In this document: positions 36,363-51,145 of the stretch, piece by piece | Layout: the number at the start of each line of letters is the position of its first letter | Numbering within the stretch: position 1 is the first letter of the stretch | NCBI GenBank assembly: GCA_030694365.1 | Contig: JAUXYM010000087.1 | Coordinates: 1-57,261, forward strand | Direction: 5' to 3' | Origin: Nevskia sp. | Lineage (GTDB): Bacteria; Pseudomonadota; Gammaproteobacteria; Nevskiales; Nevskiaceae | DNA length: 57,261 nucleotides | Program-made: the position numbers and the translations under genes | The notes under the pieces: generated by a model | Database searches by the model: none | The model's input: only the letters and a program-made list of their open reading frames with translations | Told to the model about the DNA's origin: nothing

Positions 36363-36457
36363 CAGGTGAAGCTCCAGTGAGGCGGGCTGGTGGCCTTGGA
36401 GGCCGCCCGTCATTTGATAAGAAGATGTCGGTCGAAACTACGATCGATACCGGGATT

Positions 36458-37798
36458 TTAGTGCACTGCCGGGTCTTGGCGTGGCGGCAGCTCGATACCG
36501 CCTTCCCGACACAGACGCTGCAGGCGCGAGTACGGCAGGCGCACGACGAGATGCGAACTGCCTTCCTCGTCGATGGTTTCCGAAAGCACGCAATGAAGCT
36601 GGAACAACTGGGCGCGAAACTTCGCCGCATTGACCGGCAGCACCAGGGCTTCGTCGCCGAGATCCGGATACAGCCGCGCGGCGATCGCGGTACGCAGCAG
36701 ATCGATGCCTTCACCGCTGCGCGCCGACAGGAACACCCGCTGCGGAATGCCTTCGGCGTCGCATTCGATACGCGCCTCCTCGCCTACCCGCAGATCGATC
36801 TTGTTGAACACCTGCAGGCGCGGCACTTCGTCGGCACCGATCTCGGTCAGCACCGCTTCGACCTGCTCGATGCGCGCGCCGCGCTCGGCATCGCCGGCGT
36901 CGATGACATGCACCAGCAGTTCGGCTTCGCGCGATTCTTCGAGCGTGGCGCGGAACGCGGCGATCAGGTCATGGGGCAGGTCGCGGATGAAGCCGACGGT
37001 ATCGGCCAGCACCGCGGTCTCGCCGCTCGGCAACGCGACCTTGCGCATCGTCGTGTCGAGCGTCGCGAACAACTGGTTCGAGGCGAACGCGGCGTCGCCG
37101 GTCAGCACGTTGAACAGGGTCGATTTGCCGGCATTGGTGTAGCCGACCAGCGACACCGTCGGAATCTCCGACTTGGCGCGGCCCTGACGGTTCTGGGCGC
37201 GGCGGCTCTTCACCGTTTCCAGCTGCTTCTTCAGCGTATCCATGCGGCCACGCAGCAGGCGACGATCGATTTCCAGCTGGGTTTCGCCGGGACCGCCGCG
37301 CAGGCCGATGCCGCCCTTCTGGCGTTCAAGATGAGACCAGCCACGCACCAGGCGGGTCGCCATGTGATTCAGACGCGCCAGTTCGACCTGCAGCTTGCCT
37401 TCATGCGAGCGAGCACGGCGGGCGAAGATGTCGAGGATCAAACCGGCACGATTGATCACCCGGCACTCGAAGCGCTTTTCCAGATTGCGCTCCTGGCTCG
37501 GGGACAGATCGTGATTGAAGATGATCAGTTCGGCACCGGCGACCTTGGCGGTCACCGCGATCTCGTCGACCTTTCCGCTGCCGGCGTAGGTGCCAGCATC
37601 GGGACGATCCCGCTTGCCGCCAATCACGCCGACGACATCGAGGCCAGCCGAACGCGCGAGTTCGATGAACTCGGCACGGTCGGCGTCAAAGTCGGTGCCC
37701 GAAAACTCCAGATGCACCAGGATGGTTTTCTGGGGCTTGGGTACCGCGCCCGCCGCCGTCTGGTCGGCAGTCGCGTACGGCGGCGGATTGTTGGTCAA
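36458..37798 (-). CDS. hflX: GTPase HflX
   Basis: Ribosome-associated GTPase that splits stalled or heat-damaged 70S ribosomes. The product is 446 aa. N-terminal glycine-rich nucleotide-binding-like domain ([13 protein letters not shown]), a coiled region with [19 protein letters not shown], then the G domain: G1 [13 protein letters not shown]3 DTVGFI, G4 NKID, G5 SARSGEG. The apparent start is TTG 37798, which overlaps the hfq TGA (TTGA); no in-frame ATG follows before the conserved domain, so coupling to hfq is likely. Confidence 0.94.
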   Translation of the reverse strand: MTNNPPPYATADQTAAGAVPKPQKTILVHLEFSGTDFDADRAEFIELARSAGLDVVGVIGGKRDRPDAGTYAGSGKVDEIAVTAKVAGAELIIFNHDLSPSQERNLEKRFECRVINRAGLILDIFARRARSHEGKLQVELARLNHMATRLVRGWSHLERQKGGIGLRGGPGETQLEIDRRLLRGRMDTLKKQLETVKSRRAQNRQGRAKSEIPTVSLVGYTNAGKSTLFNVLTGDAAFASNQLFATLDTTMRKVALPSGETAVLADTVGFIRDLPHDLIAAFRATLEESREAELLVHVIDAGDAERGARIEQVEAVLTEIGADEVPRLQVFNKIDLRVGEEARIECDAEGIPQRVFLSARSGEGIDLLRTAIAARLYPDLGDEALVLPVNAAKFRAQLFQLHCVLSETIDEEGSSHLVVRLPYSRLQRLCREGGIELPPRQDPAVH

Positions 37799-38046
37799 AC
37801 GCCGGCCGGTTGGGTGTCGTCGCCGTCACCGTTGGGGAGGCGCACCGAGCGCGCCGGCACGATCGTCGAAATCGCGTGCTTGTAGACCATCTGGCTGACC
37901 GTGTTCTTCAGCAGCACCACGAATTGATCGAAGGATTCGATCTGACCCTGAAGCTTGATGCCGTTGACGAGGTAAATCGAAACCGGAATTCGCTCCTTGC
38001 GCAGTTCATTGAGAAATGGCTCCTGCAGAGTCTGTCCTTTTGACAT
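37795..38046 (-). CDS. hfq: RNA chaperone Hfq
   Basis: Sm-like hexamer that pairs small RNAs with mRNAs. The product is 83 aa: Sm1 motif [20 protein letters not shown], Sm2 with [12 protein letters not shown] containing the conserved Tyr-Lys-His, and a short acidic/polar tail. The N-terminus [20 protein letters not shown] matches the family. It lies between miaA and hflX as in most Gammaproteobacteria; 112 bp separate it from miaA. Confidence 0.98.
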   Translation of the reverse strand: MSKGQTLQEPFLNELRKERIPVSIYLVNGIKLQGQIESFDQFVVLLKNTVSQMVYKHAISTIVPARSVRLPNGDGDDTQPAGV

Positions 38047-38158
38047 GTCAGCTACCTTTTTTAAATTTTTTGGACGGCGCCCGGCAACACGCCATTAGAC
38101 GAAAGTTTAACACCGAACCCCGACTCAATACCCTGAACGCTCAGCAAGCCACGACAAT

Positions 38159-39154
38159 TCAATGCTTCTCCAGTGTTTGGCTCGATCCGACTGCATTCAA
38201 GACCCCGGCCAGCGCCACAGGTTCCTGTTCATCTTCGTCAATCTCGAGCCAGGTCCAGCTGTGATCGCTGCGCAGCCAGGTCATCTGTCGCTTGGCGAAC
38301 TGCCGGGTCGCGATCACGCCACGCTTGACGGCTTCGGCGAGGCTGTAGTCGCCGTCGAGATGACTCCATATCTGCCGATAGCCGACCGCCCGCATCGACG
38401 GCAGATCGAGATGCAGATCGCCGCGTGCTCGCAGACGCGCCACCTCGTCGACCAGGCCGGCGGCGATCATCTGCTGGAAGCGCACCGCAATGCGCGCATC
38501 GAAGGCCGCCTTCTCCGGCGGCTTCACCGCAAATCGCAGCACCGCGCCAGGCACCCCAGCGCCGGCCGTGGGCTCGGCATGCCAGGCCGAGGCCGTGCGA
38601 CCGCTGAGCGCGTGGATCTCCAGCGCCCGCTGCACCCGCTGACTGTCGTTCGGATGCAGACGTGCCGCAGTCACCGGATCGACCTCGGCCAAGCGCGCGT
38701 GCTGGGCATCGGTGCCGATGCGCAAGCGCTCGGCCACCAGTTCCAGACGCAGCGCTGCATCGGCCGGCGGCAGATCATTCAGGCCTTCGAACAAGGCCCG
38801 GTGATAGAGCAAGGTGCCGCCGACCAGCACCGGCACCCGGCCTCGATGGCGGATATCGGCAATGGCCGCCGCTGCGTCCACGGCGAAACGTGCCGCCGAG
38901 TACGGCTCGGCGGGATCGAGGATGTCGATCAGGTGATGCCGGACCAGCGCCTGCGCCTGAAGGTCCGGCTTGGCACTGCCAATGTCCATGCCGCGATAGA
39001 TCTGCGCGGAATCGACGCTGACGATCTCGCCGCCCTGCGGCAGGGCCTGGCACAGCGCCATCGCCAAGCCGCTTTTGCCGGCCGCCGTCGGCCCGCTGAT
39101 GGCAACGACCGGCAAGCGGGCAAACATTTCGGAGGATTCGGCAGGCTCGATCAC
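38159..39154 (-). CDS. miaA: tRNA dimethylallyltransferase MiaA
   Basis: Adds the dimethylallyl group to A37 of tRNAs reading UNN codons. The product is 331 aa. P-loop SGPTAAGKSGLA at residues 20-31, DSAQIYRGMDIGSAKP (substrate tRNA contact), VGGTLLYHRAL and the C-terminal MRAVGYRQIW and RQFAKRQMTWLR motifs are all present. mutL, the usual upstream neighbour, is missing; a broken outer-membrane protein gene lies there instead. Confidence 0.95.
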   Translation of the reverse strand: MIEPAESSEMFARLPVVAISGPTAAGKSGLAMALCQALPQGGEIVSVDSAQIYRGMDIGSAKPDLQAQALVRHHLIDILDPAEPYSAARFAVDAAAAIADIRHRGRVPVLVGGTLLYHRALFEGLNDLPPADAALRLELVAERLRIGTDAQHARLAEVDPVTAARLHPNDSQRVQRALEIHALSGRTASAWHAEPTAGAGVPGAVLRFAVKPPEKAAFDARIAVRFQQMIAAGLVDEVARLRARGDLHLDLPSMRAVGYRQIWSHLDGDYSLAEAVKRGVIATRQFAKRQMTWLRSDHSWTWLEIDEDEQEPVALAGVLNAVGSSQTLEKH

Positions 39155-39199
39155 GCGGCGGAGTCTAGCGGCTCAACTCCGTCGCGTGATGCCGCCGCT

Positions 39200-40061
39200 T
39201 CAGAAGCGCCAGCCAAGATTGATCTGCACCACCGGATAGAACTTGAAGTCCTTGACGTCGTCGGCGAGGTTCACCGTTTCGTCGTTCAGCGCGTTCTGCA
39301 CTTCGGCGTCGGTCGCCAGATCGACATTGGTGCGCGTGGTGCCTTCGGCGTCGGTCACGTCGGCCGTGCCGGAGGCGCGCAGGCTTGGCTTCGGTCGGCC
39401 TTGGAACAGCACGCCGACATCGAAGCCGATGTAGAACGGCAGGCCACCCATCGGATTGGTGAAGCCGAGACCGAGATACGGCGAGAAATTCTTGAAGCCG
39501 AGATCGCCGTTGACCCGGGCCTGATCGCCGGTGATCTGCAGGTCGCCGACCTCGCAGGTATCCGGGCAGTTCGCCTTCAGCTTGACCTGGTTGCCATTGC
39601 CGACCAGGCCGGCCGACAGGCGCGGGCCCTTGGTGAACGGATAGAACGTTTTTAAATTAAATGAACACATAGAATTCCGTCATGCCCGCGCAGGCGGGCA
39701 TCCAGTTTTCGCCGTAGCGCACCGCATCAGAACTGGATTCCCGCCTGCGCGGGAATGACGAGTGTTTGTAAGGATTTGAAGGAAAAATGCTCTAGACATC
39801 GAGGAAGGCACCGGCCGTGAACAGCTTGAGCTTGCCGTTGTAGTCGACGCCATCCTTGTCGAAAGAATGCGAGAACGTCAGGCCCTGCACCTGGGCGCGA
39901 ACATTCAGGAACGGGATGATCGACGTGGTGACCTGAGCACCGATGCCGGCCGTGCCACCGGTGACACCGACGGCAACGTCGGACAGCAGAGGCAGTGCCT
40001 GGACGCTGAACGACGACATGGCCAGCAAACCAGCAAGCGCGGCGGGAACGAGCTTCTTCAT
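39200..40061 (-). pseudogene. Outer-membrane beta-barrel protein gene split by a palindromic insertion
   Basis: The 5' part starts MKKLVPAALAGLLAMSSFSV with a signal peptide ending near QAL, followed by beta-strand-like repeats up to LFTAGAFLDV, where a stop enters. The 3' part resumes with YPFTKGPRLSAGLVGNGNQV and ends VVQINLGWRF, a typical barrel C-terminus with terminal Phe. Deleting the 151 bp from one TAGA copy to the other joins the codons as DVYPFT with no frame error and gives 236 aa. It resembles a proteobacterial family of small barrels of unknown role with the YPVV-NLG ending. The insertion is not a multiple of three and contains stops. Confidence 0.85.
39646..39792. mobile_element. 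147-bp palindromic MITE/REP-like element inserted in an outer-membrane protein gene
   Basis: Flanked by a 4-bp direct repeat TAGA (39642-39645 and 39793-39796) that accounts for a target duplication. The core has two inverted 30-bp arms (39678-39707 and 39731-39760) differing at two compensating positions, each itself a palindrome of the GCCCGCGCAGGCGGGC type. The arms recall the dRS3-like ATTCCCGC...GCGGGAAT repeats common in Proteobacteria. The outer ends are AT-rich and only loosely inverted. No coding capacity. Confidence 0.8.
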
Positions 40062-40526
40062 GGCGGTTTTCCCGGTTGCTTCGAGTAGTGATGCGAATGG
40101 GATCGCCTTGATCACGATCCTTGCTACGGCCTGATGCTGCTCGGTGTTGAGGCTCCAGTCCTCACGGATTTGTAACGAATTCATCACCGATTGCGATTTC
40201 CGCCGAGCCGAACGCGATTCAGGTTCGACTGACGCAGTATTCAGCATGAGTCGCACCGGATTGCGGTCATAGGCCCGGGTTCATCAAGCCAATGTGCGTC
40301 AAGTCACATTGGCAATGACCATTGGTCGTCAGGCACCGGACGTCTATGCGGTCTCGGCGCCTCTGAAGCTCGGCTTCACGAGCTGGTACTTCGCGCGTTG
40401 GCACGCAGACCGGAGATCGAGCCGCCCGAGTACCAGGATTGGATCGGAAATCAGCCTGTGCGGAACGCAGGCGCGCGCGCCCTCGGCGAAGAGCGGAACG
40501 CCGTCAGGACCCGTTGGGACGACGCC
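40062..40526. other. Intergenic stretch between ftsB and the broken barrel gene
   Basis: No gene can be supported in these 465 bp; open frames here are antisense or lack any family features. One clear 8-bp hairpin, CCAATGTG/CACATTGG, lies at 40289-40312, without a T-run on either strand. The ispD and ispF genes that follow ftsB in many relatives are absent from this place. Confidence 0.6.
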
Positions 40527-42217
<1,691 letters not shown>

Positions 42218-42232
42218 TCACAGATTGATCTC

Positions 42233-42270
42233 CAAAAAGCAGAAAGCCGGGCATCGAGCCCGGCTTTCTG
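42233..42270 (-). terminator. Intrinsic terminator of kdsA
   Basis: A perfect 13-bp stem (42240-42252 with 42258-42270) with a 5-nt loop; on the minus strand it is followed by CTTTTTGG. It lies 18 nt after the kdsA stop. The U-tract is one base removed from the stem. Confidence 0.75.
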
Positions 42271-42288
42271 GTGACCGCACAAGCTCCC

Positions 42289-43158
42289 TCAGCTACTGCT
42301 CAGGCGCGACTCCAGCAGCGGCTTGCGCTTGACCAGGCGATCGAGCTCGACCAGCGTTTCCAGCAGATCGGCCATTTCCGACAGCGGCAGCGAATTCGGG
42401 CCATCGCACAGTGCTTCATCTGGCTTCGGATGGGTTTCCATGAACACCCCGGAAACACCGGCACCGACCGCAGCGCGCGCCAGCCCCGGAATCATTTCAC
42501 GCATGCCGCCGCTGGCCGTGCCCTGGCCGCCCGGCAACTGCACGGTGTGGGTGGCATCGAAGACCACCGGCGCGAACTTGCGCATGATCGCCAGGCCACG
42601 CATGTCGGCAACCAGATTGTTGTAGCCGAACGAGAAGCCGCGCTCGCACAGCAAGAAGCGATCGTTACCGGGTGCCAAGGCACCCGGCGGATGCGTCGCC
42701 ACATCGGTCATCTTGTCGATGACGTTGCCCATTTCCCAGGGCGACATGAACTGGCCTTGCTTGACGTTGATCGGCCGGCCGGGCTTGGCGACGCTCTGCA
42801 GGACGTTGGTCTGCCGGCACAGGAAGGCCGGCGTCTGGATCACGTCGATGACGGAAGCCACTTCGCCCAGCGGCGTGTCTTCGTGGACATCGGTCAGCAC
42901 CGGCACGCCGATCTTGGCCTTCACGGTCTCCATGATCTTCAGGCCTTCGGCAATGCCCGGACCGCGATAGCTGCGGCCGGAGCTGCGGTTGGCCTTGTCG
43001 AACGAGCCCTTGAACACGTACAGGATGCCGAGGCGATCGGTGATCGCCTTGATCGTCGAGGCCACTTCCAGCGCCAGATCCAGCGATTCCAGCGTATCCG
43101 GGCCAGCGATCAGGAACAGCGGTTGATCGATGCCGATGTCGCGGCCGCAAAGTTTCAT
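42289..43158 (-). CDS. kdsA: 3-deoxy-8-phosphooctulonate synthase
   Basis: Condenses PEP with arabinose 5-phosphate to make KDO 8-phosphate for LPS. The product is 289 aa. [39 protein letters not shown] and [12 protein letters not shown] are the family active-site motifs. Metal-dependent members have IAGPC and metal-independent ones GGMN at the N-terminal metal site; here it reads IAGPDTLES, with Asp in place of Cys or Asn. The other putative ligands (His in DATHT, Glu in FMETHP, Asp in ALCDGPN) are present. The sequence otherwise resembles the xanthomonad metal-dependent type. The start codon is 13 nt from a heptad repeat. Confidence 0.95.
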   Translation of the reverse strand: MKLCGRDIGIDQPLFLIAGPDTLESLDLALEVASTIKAITDRLGILYVFKGSFDKANRSSGRSYRGPGIAEGLKIMETVKAKIGVPVLTDVHEDTPLGEVASVIDVIQTPAFLCRQTNVLQSVAKPGRPINVKQGQFMSPWEMGNVIDKMTDVATHPPGALAPGNDRFLLCERGFSFGYNNLVADMRGLAIMRKFAPVVFDATHTVQLPGGQGTASGGMREMIPGLARAAVGAGVSGVFMETHPKPDEALCDGPNSLPLSEMADLLETLVELDRLVKRKPLLESRLSSS

Positions 43159-43170
43159 GAAAGCCGTGTC

Positions 43171-44955
<1,785 letters not shown>

Positions 44956-46305
44956 TTACGGGCAATCGTGCTTGAACGGCGTGCCATCGAGCGCCAGCGG
45001 ACTGCGCAGGCCGGCAAAATCGTGCCGCCAGAAACCCTGCCAGCCTTGTGCAACAAGGCTTTCCCGCCACTCGCGCGTCGCTCCGATTCCGGGCATGCAA
45101 AGTGCACCGCTTGGTCCCTCGATCACCGGAATGCGCGCACGCAGCCACGGCGCCACGCCCAGTTCCTGAAACCGGTTGCGCAAGGTCCGTGCATGCGGCG
45201 CGCCATCAGCACGGAACGCTTCGCCCGGCTGCGCGCTTCTGAGCTTGAGTGGAACCGGCGGCGGCCGGCTGGCTACCAGCATGCCGGCGTCACCCGGCAG
45301 CAGGAAATGCGTGTCTGTCGACCACAGGCCCCAGTCGCCCGCCGCCGGTGCCGCCGCCAACGGCGTCATCGCATGCAGCTGATCGCGGTAGCGGCGCAAC
45401 TCGCAGCCGGGCCAGGCATGACGCGGTGTGGCCTCCGGACCGGGCCTGAGCAACTGCTCGTCGATCAGATCGAGATGATCGGCGAACGGCGCGCGAAAAC
45501 CTTGGCTGTGCAGCCACCAGCGGATCAGGTTGTGACGCCGGGCTGTGCTCAGCATCAGCAGTTGCGATACCGACAACGCCGCGCCCTGTGCGGCCAGCAG
45601 ATGATCTTCTGCCGCCCGCTCGTCGAGCAGGTCCGCCGCTTCGGCAGCGAGCCTCGCGGCGCGAGCCAGACTCGGATCGGTCTGTGCAAAGCGTGTGCGC
45701 AGGCGGGGCATCACCTCGTGCCGCAGCCAGCTGCGGGCGTAGCGCGGATCATCGTTATGCGGATCGTCGATCCAGCGCAGGCCGTGCTGATCGGCATAGC
45801 CTCGCAAGGCAGCCTGTGGCTGATCCAGCAGCGGCCGCCACAACTGACCGGGCGCGAACATCGTCAGCGGCCGCATCGCCGCGAGGCCGTGAACGCCGGC
45901 TCCGCGCAGCAGGCGCAGCAGCACTGTCTCGGCCTGGTCGTCGCGATGATGCGCCGTGACCAGCAGATCGCCGGACTGCATCTGCGCGCGCAGCAGCGCA
46001 TAGCGCGCTTCACGGGCGGCGCCTTCGGGACCGGCGGCATCGTCACCGGCAATCGCGGCACGACACAGAATCATCGGCACGCCGAGCGACTCGCAGAAAG
46101 CAGCGCAGTCACGCGCCCAGCCATCCGCGGCTGCCTGCAGGCCGTGGTGGACGTGCACCGCGACCAACTCCTGCAGGCCGTGCTGCGCCAGCGCGTGCAG
46201 CAGCACGGTCGAATCGAGTCCGCCGCTGCAGGCGACCAGCACCCGCGCACCGGCGGCCCGTTCAGGCAGCGGCGGGATCAGGTCGGGGGTGGGTCTGGAC
46301 GGCAT
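44956..46305 (-). CDS. tilS: tRNA(Ile)-lysidine synthase TilS
   Basis: Converts C34 of tRNA-Ile(CAU) to lysidine so that it reads AUA. The product is 449 aa. PP-loop motif ACSGGLDSTVLLHAL at residues 24-38, HVHHGLQAAADGWARDC, TAHHRDDQAETVLLRLLRGA and the C-terminal tRNA-binding domain (RTLRNRFQELGVAPWLRARI). It lies 99 bp after accA with a terminator between, and just before pyrG. Confidence 0.94.
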   Translation of the reverse strand: MPSRPTPDLIPPLPERAAGARVLVACSGGLDSTVLLHALAQHGLQELVAVHVHHGLQAAADGWARDCAAFCESLGVPMILCRAAIAGDDAAGPEGAAREARYALLRAQMQSGDLLVTAHHRDDQAETVLLRLLRGAGVHGLAAMRPLTMFAPGQLWRPLLDQPQAALRGYADQHGLRWIDDPHNDDPRYARSWLRHEVMPRLRTRFAQTDPSLARAARLAAEAADLLDERAAEDHLLAAQGAALSVSQLLMLSTARRHNLIRWWLHSQGFRAPFADHLDLIDEQLLRPGPEATPRHAWPGCELRRYRDQLHAMTPLAAAPAAGDWGLWSTDTHFLLPGDAGMLVASRPPPVPLKLRSAQPGEAFRADGAPHARTLRNRFQELGVAPWLRARIPVIEGPSGALCMPGIGATREWRESLVAQGWQGFWRHDFAGLRSPLALDGTPFKHDCP

Positions 46306-46339
46306 GCAGGCAGTTTACGGATGCAGGCGCTGCAGAAAC

Positions 46340-46373
46340 GGCCAGAAACAACAAGGCCCGCCGTAGCGGGCCT
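46340..46373 (-). terminator. Probable terminator of accA
   Basis: Perfect 8-bp stem AGGCCCGC/GCGGGCCT (46354-46361 with 46366-46373), 4-nt loop, followed on the minus strand by TGTTGTTTC. It lies about 30 nt after the accA stop codon. Confidence 0.6.
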
Positions 46374-46404
46374 CGAAGGGCGACAAGCTGCGGAGACTCT
46401 GCGA

Positions 46405-47391
<987 letters not shown>

Positions 47392-47392
47392 G

Positions 47393-50300
47393 TTATTCGC
47401 CATCGTCGTATTCTGCCCTAGACCTCTGGTTGCTTGAAACCGGGGCGACCCAGCGTCGATATTCGGCTTTCACGCTTTCCGCGCCGAGCAGGCGTTTCAG
47501 CTCCGTCTCGGCAGCCGTTTCAAACTTCAAACGCCAGGCCGTGCCCCAATCGAGCACGGCCCGCGCCGTGCCGTTCCAGTATTCCACGGAAACCGCCGCA
47601 CCATTCGGGCCACGCCACGGCGCCAGGCGCTGCGGCAGTGCCGCGACCGCTATCGACGGCTTTTTCCAGGTCAAAGTCACGCGCTCGGTGCGCTCGCGCA
47701 GCAGCGAGTCGAGATCGTAGAAGCTCTTCGCCGACAGCCGATATTCGAGTTCGCGGCCTTCACGCTGCGAAGCGCTGATCGAGCCGGTGGCGAAGATCAG
47801 CGTGTCCGGCTTGAGCAGGGTTTGAAAGCGCTGCCAGTCCTGGAAATCGAGCCAGCAGACCAGCTGCGCGGTGCGGTCATCGAGAATCAGGATCTTGCCC
47901 GGCCGGTCACCCATGATTGTGCGGATATCGGTCAGCCAGCCGGCCAGCATCACCTGCTTGCGATAGCCGCGACGGCGCGGCGCAGGGGCACCCTCTTCGT
48001 CATCGCCACCGCCACCCGTGTTGCTGCCGAAATCGGGCGGCGGACCCGCCTCGTCGATCAGCGTCTTGATGTTGCCCGAACAGACCTGCTCGATCAGCGC
48101 GCGATAGGCCTCGACCGGATGGCCGGACAGGTACAGGCCAAGCACTTTCTTTTCGACCGACAGTCGCTCGTTTGGCTCCCAGTCGGTTTCCAGTTCGGCG
48201 GCGACGGTGCCGGTGTTCGAGGCGTCGGCTGGCGCGCCGAGCCCGAACAGATCGGCGATGCCGGCACCGGCCGAGGCGGCGGTCTGCTCGGCCAGTTGCA
48301 GCGCCTTCGGCAAGGTCTTCATCAGGCTCGGGCGATTGAGCTGGAAGCCGTCCATGGCACCGGCGCCGATCAAGGCTTCGAGCACCCGGCGATTGGCTTT
48401 GCGGGTGTCGATGCGGCGGCAGAAATCGAACAAATCGAGGAAGACGCCCTGGCTGCGGCGCTCGTTGATGATGCCGTCGATCGCGCCCTCGCCCGCGCCC
48501 TTGACTGCGCCGAGGCCGTAGACGATGGTGCCGGCAAGATTGACGGTGAACTTGTACTCGGACGAGTTGACGTCCGGCGGCAGCACCGTCAGCTTCATGC
48601 GCCGGCATTCTTCGAGCATGACCACGACAGTGTCGGTGTGGCTCATTTCCGCCGACATCACCGCGGCCATGAATTGCGCCGGGTAATGGGCTTTGAGCCA
48701 GGCGGTCTGGTAGGAGACCAGGGCGTAAGCGGCGGCATGCGACTTGTTGAAGCCGTAGCCGGCGAACTTTTCCATCAGGTCGAAGACCTTCGACGCGGTA
48801 TCGGCGTCGATGCCGCGTTCAGCCGCGCCCTGCTCGAAGATGCTGCGCTGCTGCGCCATCTCCTCGGGCTTTTTCTTGCCCATTGCCCGACGCAGCATGT
48901 CGGCGCCGCCGAGCGTATAGCCCGCCAGCACCTGCGCCATCTGCATCACCTGTTCCTGGTAGACGAAGTTGCCGTAGGTGGGCTTCAGCACGCCCTCCAT
49001 GTCCGGGTGCAGGTAGGTGACCGGCTCCACGCCGTGCTTGCGCCGGCAGTACTGCGGAATCAGATCCATCGGGCCGGGGCGATACAGCGAGATCAGCGCG
49101 ATGATGTCCTCGAAGCAATCCGGCTTGAGGTCCACCGAAGCGCGCTGCATGCCCTGCGATTCCATCTGGAACACCGCCGTGGTCTGGCCTTCGGCGTACA
49201 GCTTGTAAGCCTCGCGATCGGTCAGCGGCAGGCTCAGGATGTCGAGCTTCTTGTCCGGCCAGCGCGCGTTGATCTGCTGCACGGCAGATTCGATGATGGT
49301 CAGAGTGCGCAGGCCGAGGAAGTCGAACTTGACCAGGCCGACGGTTTCGCAGTCCTTCATGTCGAACTGGGTGCGCAGGCCGGCACCGCCGGCTTCGCAG
49401 AACATCGGCGTGTACTCGGTCAGCGGCAGCGGCGCGATGACCACACCGCCGGCATGGATGCCGACGCCGCGGGTCAGGTCTTCCAGCGCCATGCCGAGAT
49501 CGATGATCTCGCGCAGGTCTTCTTCGGCGTCGTAAGCGGCCTTCAGCTCCGGCACTTCGACCAGCGCATGCTCCAGCGACGAGCGTCCGGCCTTTTCGGC
49601 ATCGGCCTTGAACGCCGGCGCGCCGGGAATGAGTTTGGCGATCCGGTCGCCGAGGCCATAGGGCAGGCCCATGACCCGGGTCACATCGCGGACCACAGCG
49701 CGCGCCGCCATCGAGCCGTAGGTGATGATCTGGCTGACCCGCTCGCGGCCGTATTTCTCGGCGACATAGGCGATCACCCGGTCGCGGCCTTCGATGCAGA
49801 AGTCGACATCGAAATCCGGCAGCGACACGCGCTCCGGATTCAGGAAGCGCTCGAACAGCAGGTTGTAGGGCAGCGGGTCGAGATCGGTGATGCCGATCGC
49901 GTAGGCGACCAGCGAGCCGGCACCCGAGCCGCGACCGGGGCCGACCGGCACGCCATTGCTCTTGCCCCAGCGAATGAAATCGGCCACCACCAGGAAGTAA
50001 CCGACGAAGCCCATGCGCTCGATCACGCCCAGCTCGAAATCGAGTCGCTGCTGGTATTCCTCGACCGGCTTGAACGCTCCCTGATGCGCGAAGCGATGCT
50101 CCAAGCCTTCCTGCGCAGTCTTGCGCAGGTATCCCGGCACCGTGAAGCCTTCCGGCACCGGATAGTCCGGCAGATGGTTGATGCCGAAACTGAGGCTCAA
50201 GGTGCAGCGGCGAGCAATCTCCAGCGTGTTCTCGACCGCTTCGGGCAGATCGGCGAACAGCGCGCACATCTCCTCGGCCGACTTCAGGTACTGCTCCGCC

Positions 50301-51025
50301 GTGTATTCCCGGGGCCGGCGATCGTCGTTGATGACCCGGCCCTGATTGATGCAGACACGCGCCTCGTGGGCGTCGAAATCGCCGCGTTCGAGAAAACGCA
50401 CCTCGTTGCTGGCGACCACCGGCAAGCCGGTATCGCGGGCGAAGGCGACGGCGGCGCGCAGATGGGCGTCGTCGTCGCGCCGGCCGCAGCGGGTGATCTC
50501 CAGGTACAGGCGATCCGGGAAATGGCGGCCCCACCAGTCGGTCAGGCCGCGGGCGTGATCGAGACGCCCGGCCAGCAGAGCCCGGCCGATCTCGCCATCG
50601 CGACCGCTGAGCGCGATCAGACCGTCGTTGGCCGCTGCCAGCCAGGCTCGATGGATGCGCGGCCGGCCACGGCCCTGGCCTTCGTTGTAGGCGCGCGACA
50701 GCAGGCGGGTGAGATTCCGGTAGCCGGTATCGTTCTGCACCAGCAGGGTGACGCTTTCAACCTGCTCGCCGTCACCGGATTCCGGCAGCGCGATGTCGGC
50801 ACCGATGATCGGCTTGACCCCCGCCGCTTCCGCCATCTTGTAGAACTTGACCATCGCGAACAGGTTGTCCTGATCGGTGACGGCGATCGCTGGCACGCCC
50901 AGTTTCACGGCGCAGCCGGTCAAGGTCTGCACGTTGGCGCCCGCACTTTTCCTGGCCGGTGCCTCGATGCGGATCAGGCCGTCGACCAGCGAGAACTCGG
51001 TGTGCAGATGCAGGTGGGCGAACAC
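47393..51025 (-). CDS. dnaE: DNA polymerase III subunit alpha
   Basis: Replicative C-family polymerase. The product is 1210 aa. PHP domain ([14 protein letters not shown]), polymerase core with [19 protein letters not shown] and catalytic [15 protein letters not shown] near residue 415, helix-hairpin-helix near 830-880, the internal clamp region [11 protein letters not shown], an OB-fold ([20 protein letters not shown]) and the tau-binding C-terminus. The clamp motif lacks the usual Gln at its first position (E. coli QADMF). GTG 51025 is the start; a heptad repeat ends 1 nt before it and no Shine-Dalgarno sequence is visible. Confidence 0.97.
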   Translation of the reverse strand: MFAHLHLHTEFSLVDGLIRIEAPARKSAGANVQTLTGCAVKLGVPAIAVTDQDNLFAMVKFYKMAEAAGVKPIIGADIALPESGDGEQVESVTLLVQNDTGYRNLTRLLSRAYNEGQGRGRPRIHRAWLAAANDGLIALSGRDGEIGRALLAGRLDHARGLTDWWGRHFPDRLYLEITRCGRRDDDAHLRAAVAFARDTGLPVVASNEVRFLERGDFDAHEARVCINQGRVINDDRRPREYTAEQYLKSAEEMCALFADLPEAVENTLEIARRCTLSLSFGINHLPDYPVPEGFTVPGYLRKTAQEGLEHRFAHQGAFKPVEEYQQRLDFELGVIERMGFVGYFLVVADFIRWGKSNGVPVGPGRGSGAGSLVAYAIGITDLDPLPYNLLFERFLNPERVSLPDFDVDFCIEGRDRVIAYVAEKYGRERVSQIITYGSMAARAVVRDVTRVMGLPYGLGDRIAKLIPGAPAFKADAEKAGRSSLEHALVEVPELKAAYDAEEDLREIIDLGMALEDLTRGVGIHAGGVVIAPLPLTEYTPMFCEAGGAGLRTQFDMKDCETVGLVKFDFLGLRTLTIIESAVQQINARWPDKKLDILSLPLTDREAYKLYAEGQTTAVFQMESQGMQRASVDLKPDCFEDIIALISLYRPGPMDLIPQYCRRKHGVEPVTYLHPDMEGVLKPTYGNFVYQEQVMQMAQVLAGYTLGGADMLRRAMGKKKPEEMAQQRSIFEQGAAERGIDADTASKVFDLMEKFAGYGFNKSHAAAYALVSYQTAWLKAHYPAQFMAAVMSAEMSHTDTVVVMLEECRRMKLTVLPPDVNSSEYKFTVNLAGTIVYGLGAVKGAGEGAIDGIINERRSQGVFLDLFDFCRRIDTRKANRRVLEALIGAGAMDGFQLNRPSLMKTLPKALQLAEQTAASAGAGIADLFGLGAPADASNTGTVAAELETDWEPNERLSVEKKVLGLYLSGHPVEAYRALIEQVCSGNIKTLIDEAGPPPDFGSNTGGGGDDEEGAPAPRRRGYRKQVMLAGWLTDIRTIMGDRPGKILILDDRTAQLVCWLDFQDWQRFQTLLKPDTLIFATGSISASQREGRELEYRLSAKSFYDLDSLLRERTERVTLTWKKPSIAVAALPQRLAPWRGPNGAAVSVEYWNGTARAVLDWGTAWRLKFETAAETELKRLLGAESVKAEYRRWVAPVSSNQRSRAEYDDGE

Positions 51026-51026
51026 G

Positions 51027-51145
51027 GCAGTGGCTAGTGGCTAGTGATTGGTGGCTGGTAAAAGCGGATGCGGAGCAGCGGCGGCAGATTCTACGTGGCA
51101 ACGCCTCGCTTATCTGGCCACGGACCACTGACCACTAGCCACTGC
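51027..51145. repeat. Heptad inverted-repeat element, copy 5 (rnhB-dnaE gap, overlapping the rnhB end)
   Basis: Left arm AGTGGCT AGTGGCT AGTGATT GGTGGCT; right arm GGCC ACGGACC ACTGACC ACTAGCC ACTGC. The centre is about 50 bp and unrelated to the other copies. The right arm encodes the last residues and the TAG stop of rnhB (51135-51137), and the left end touches the dnaE start. Confidence 0.85.

Noticed and set aside
47822..51037. A plus-strand open frame of 1071 codons opposite dnaE
   Set aside because: Antisense shadow of dnaE; rich in His/Arg/Gln as expected from reverse reading of high-GC codons.
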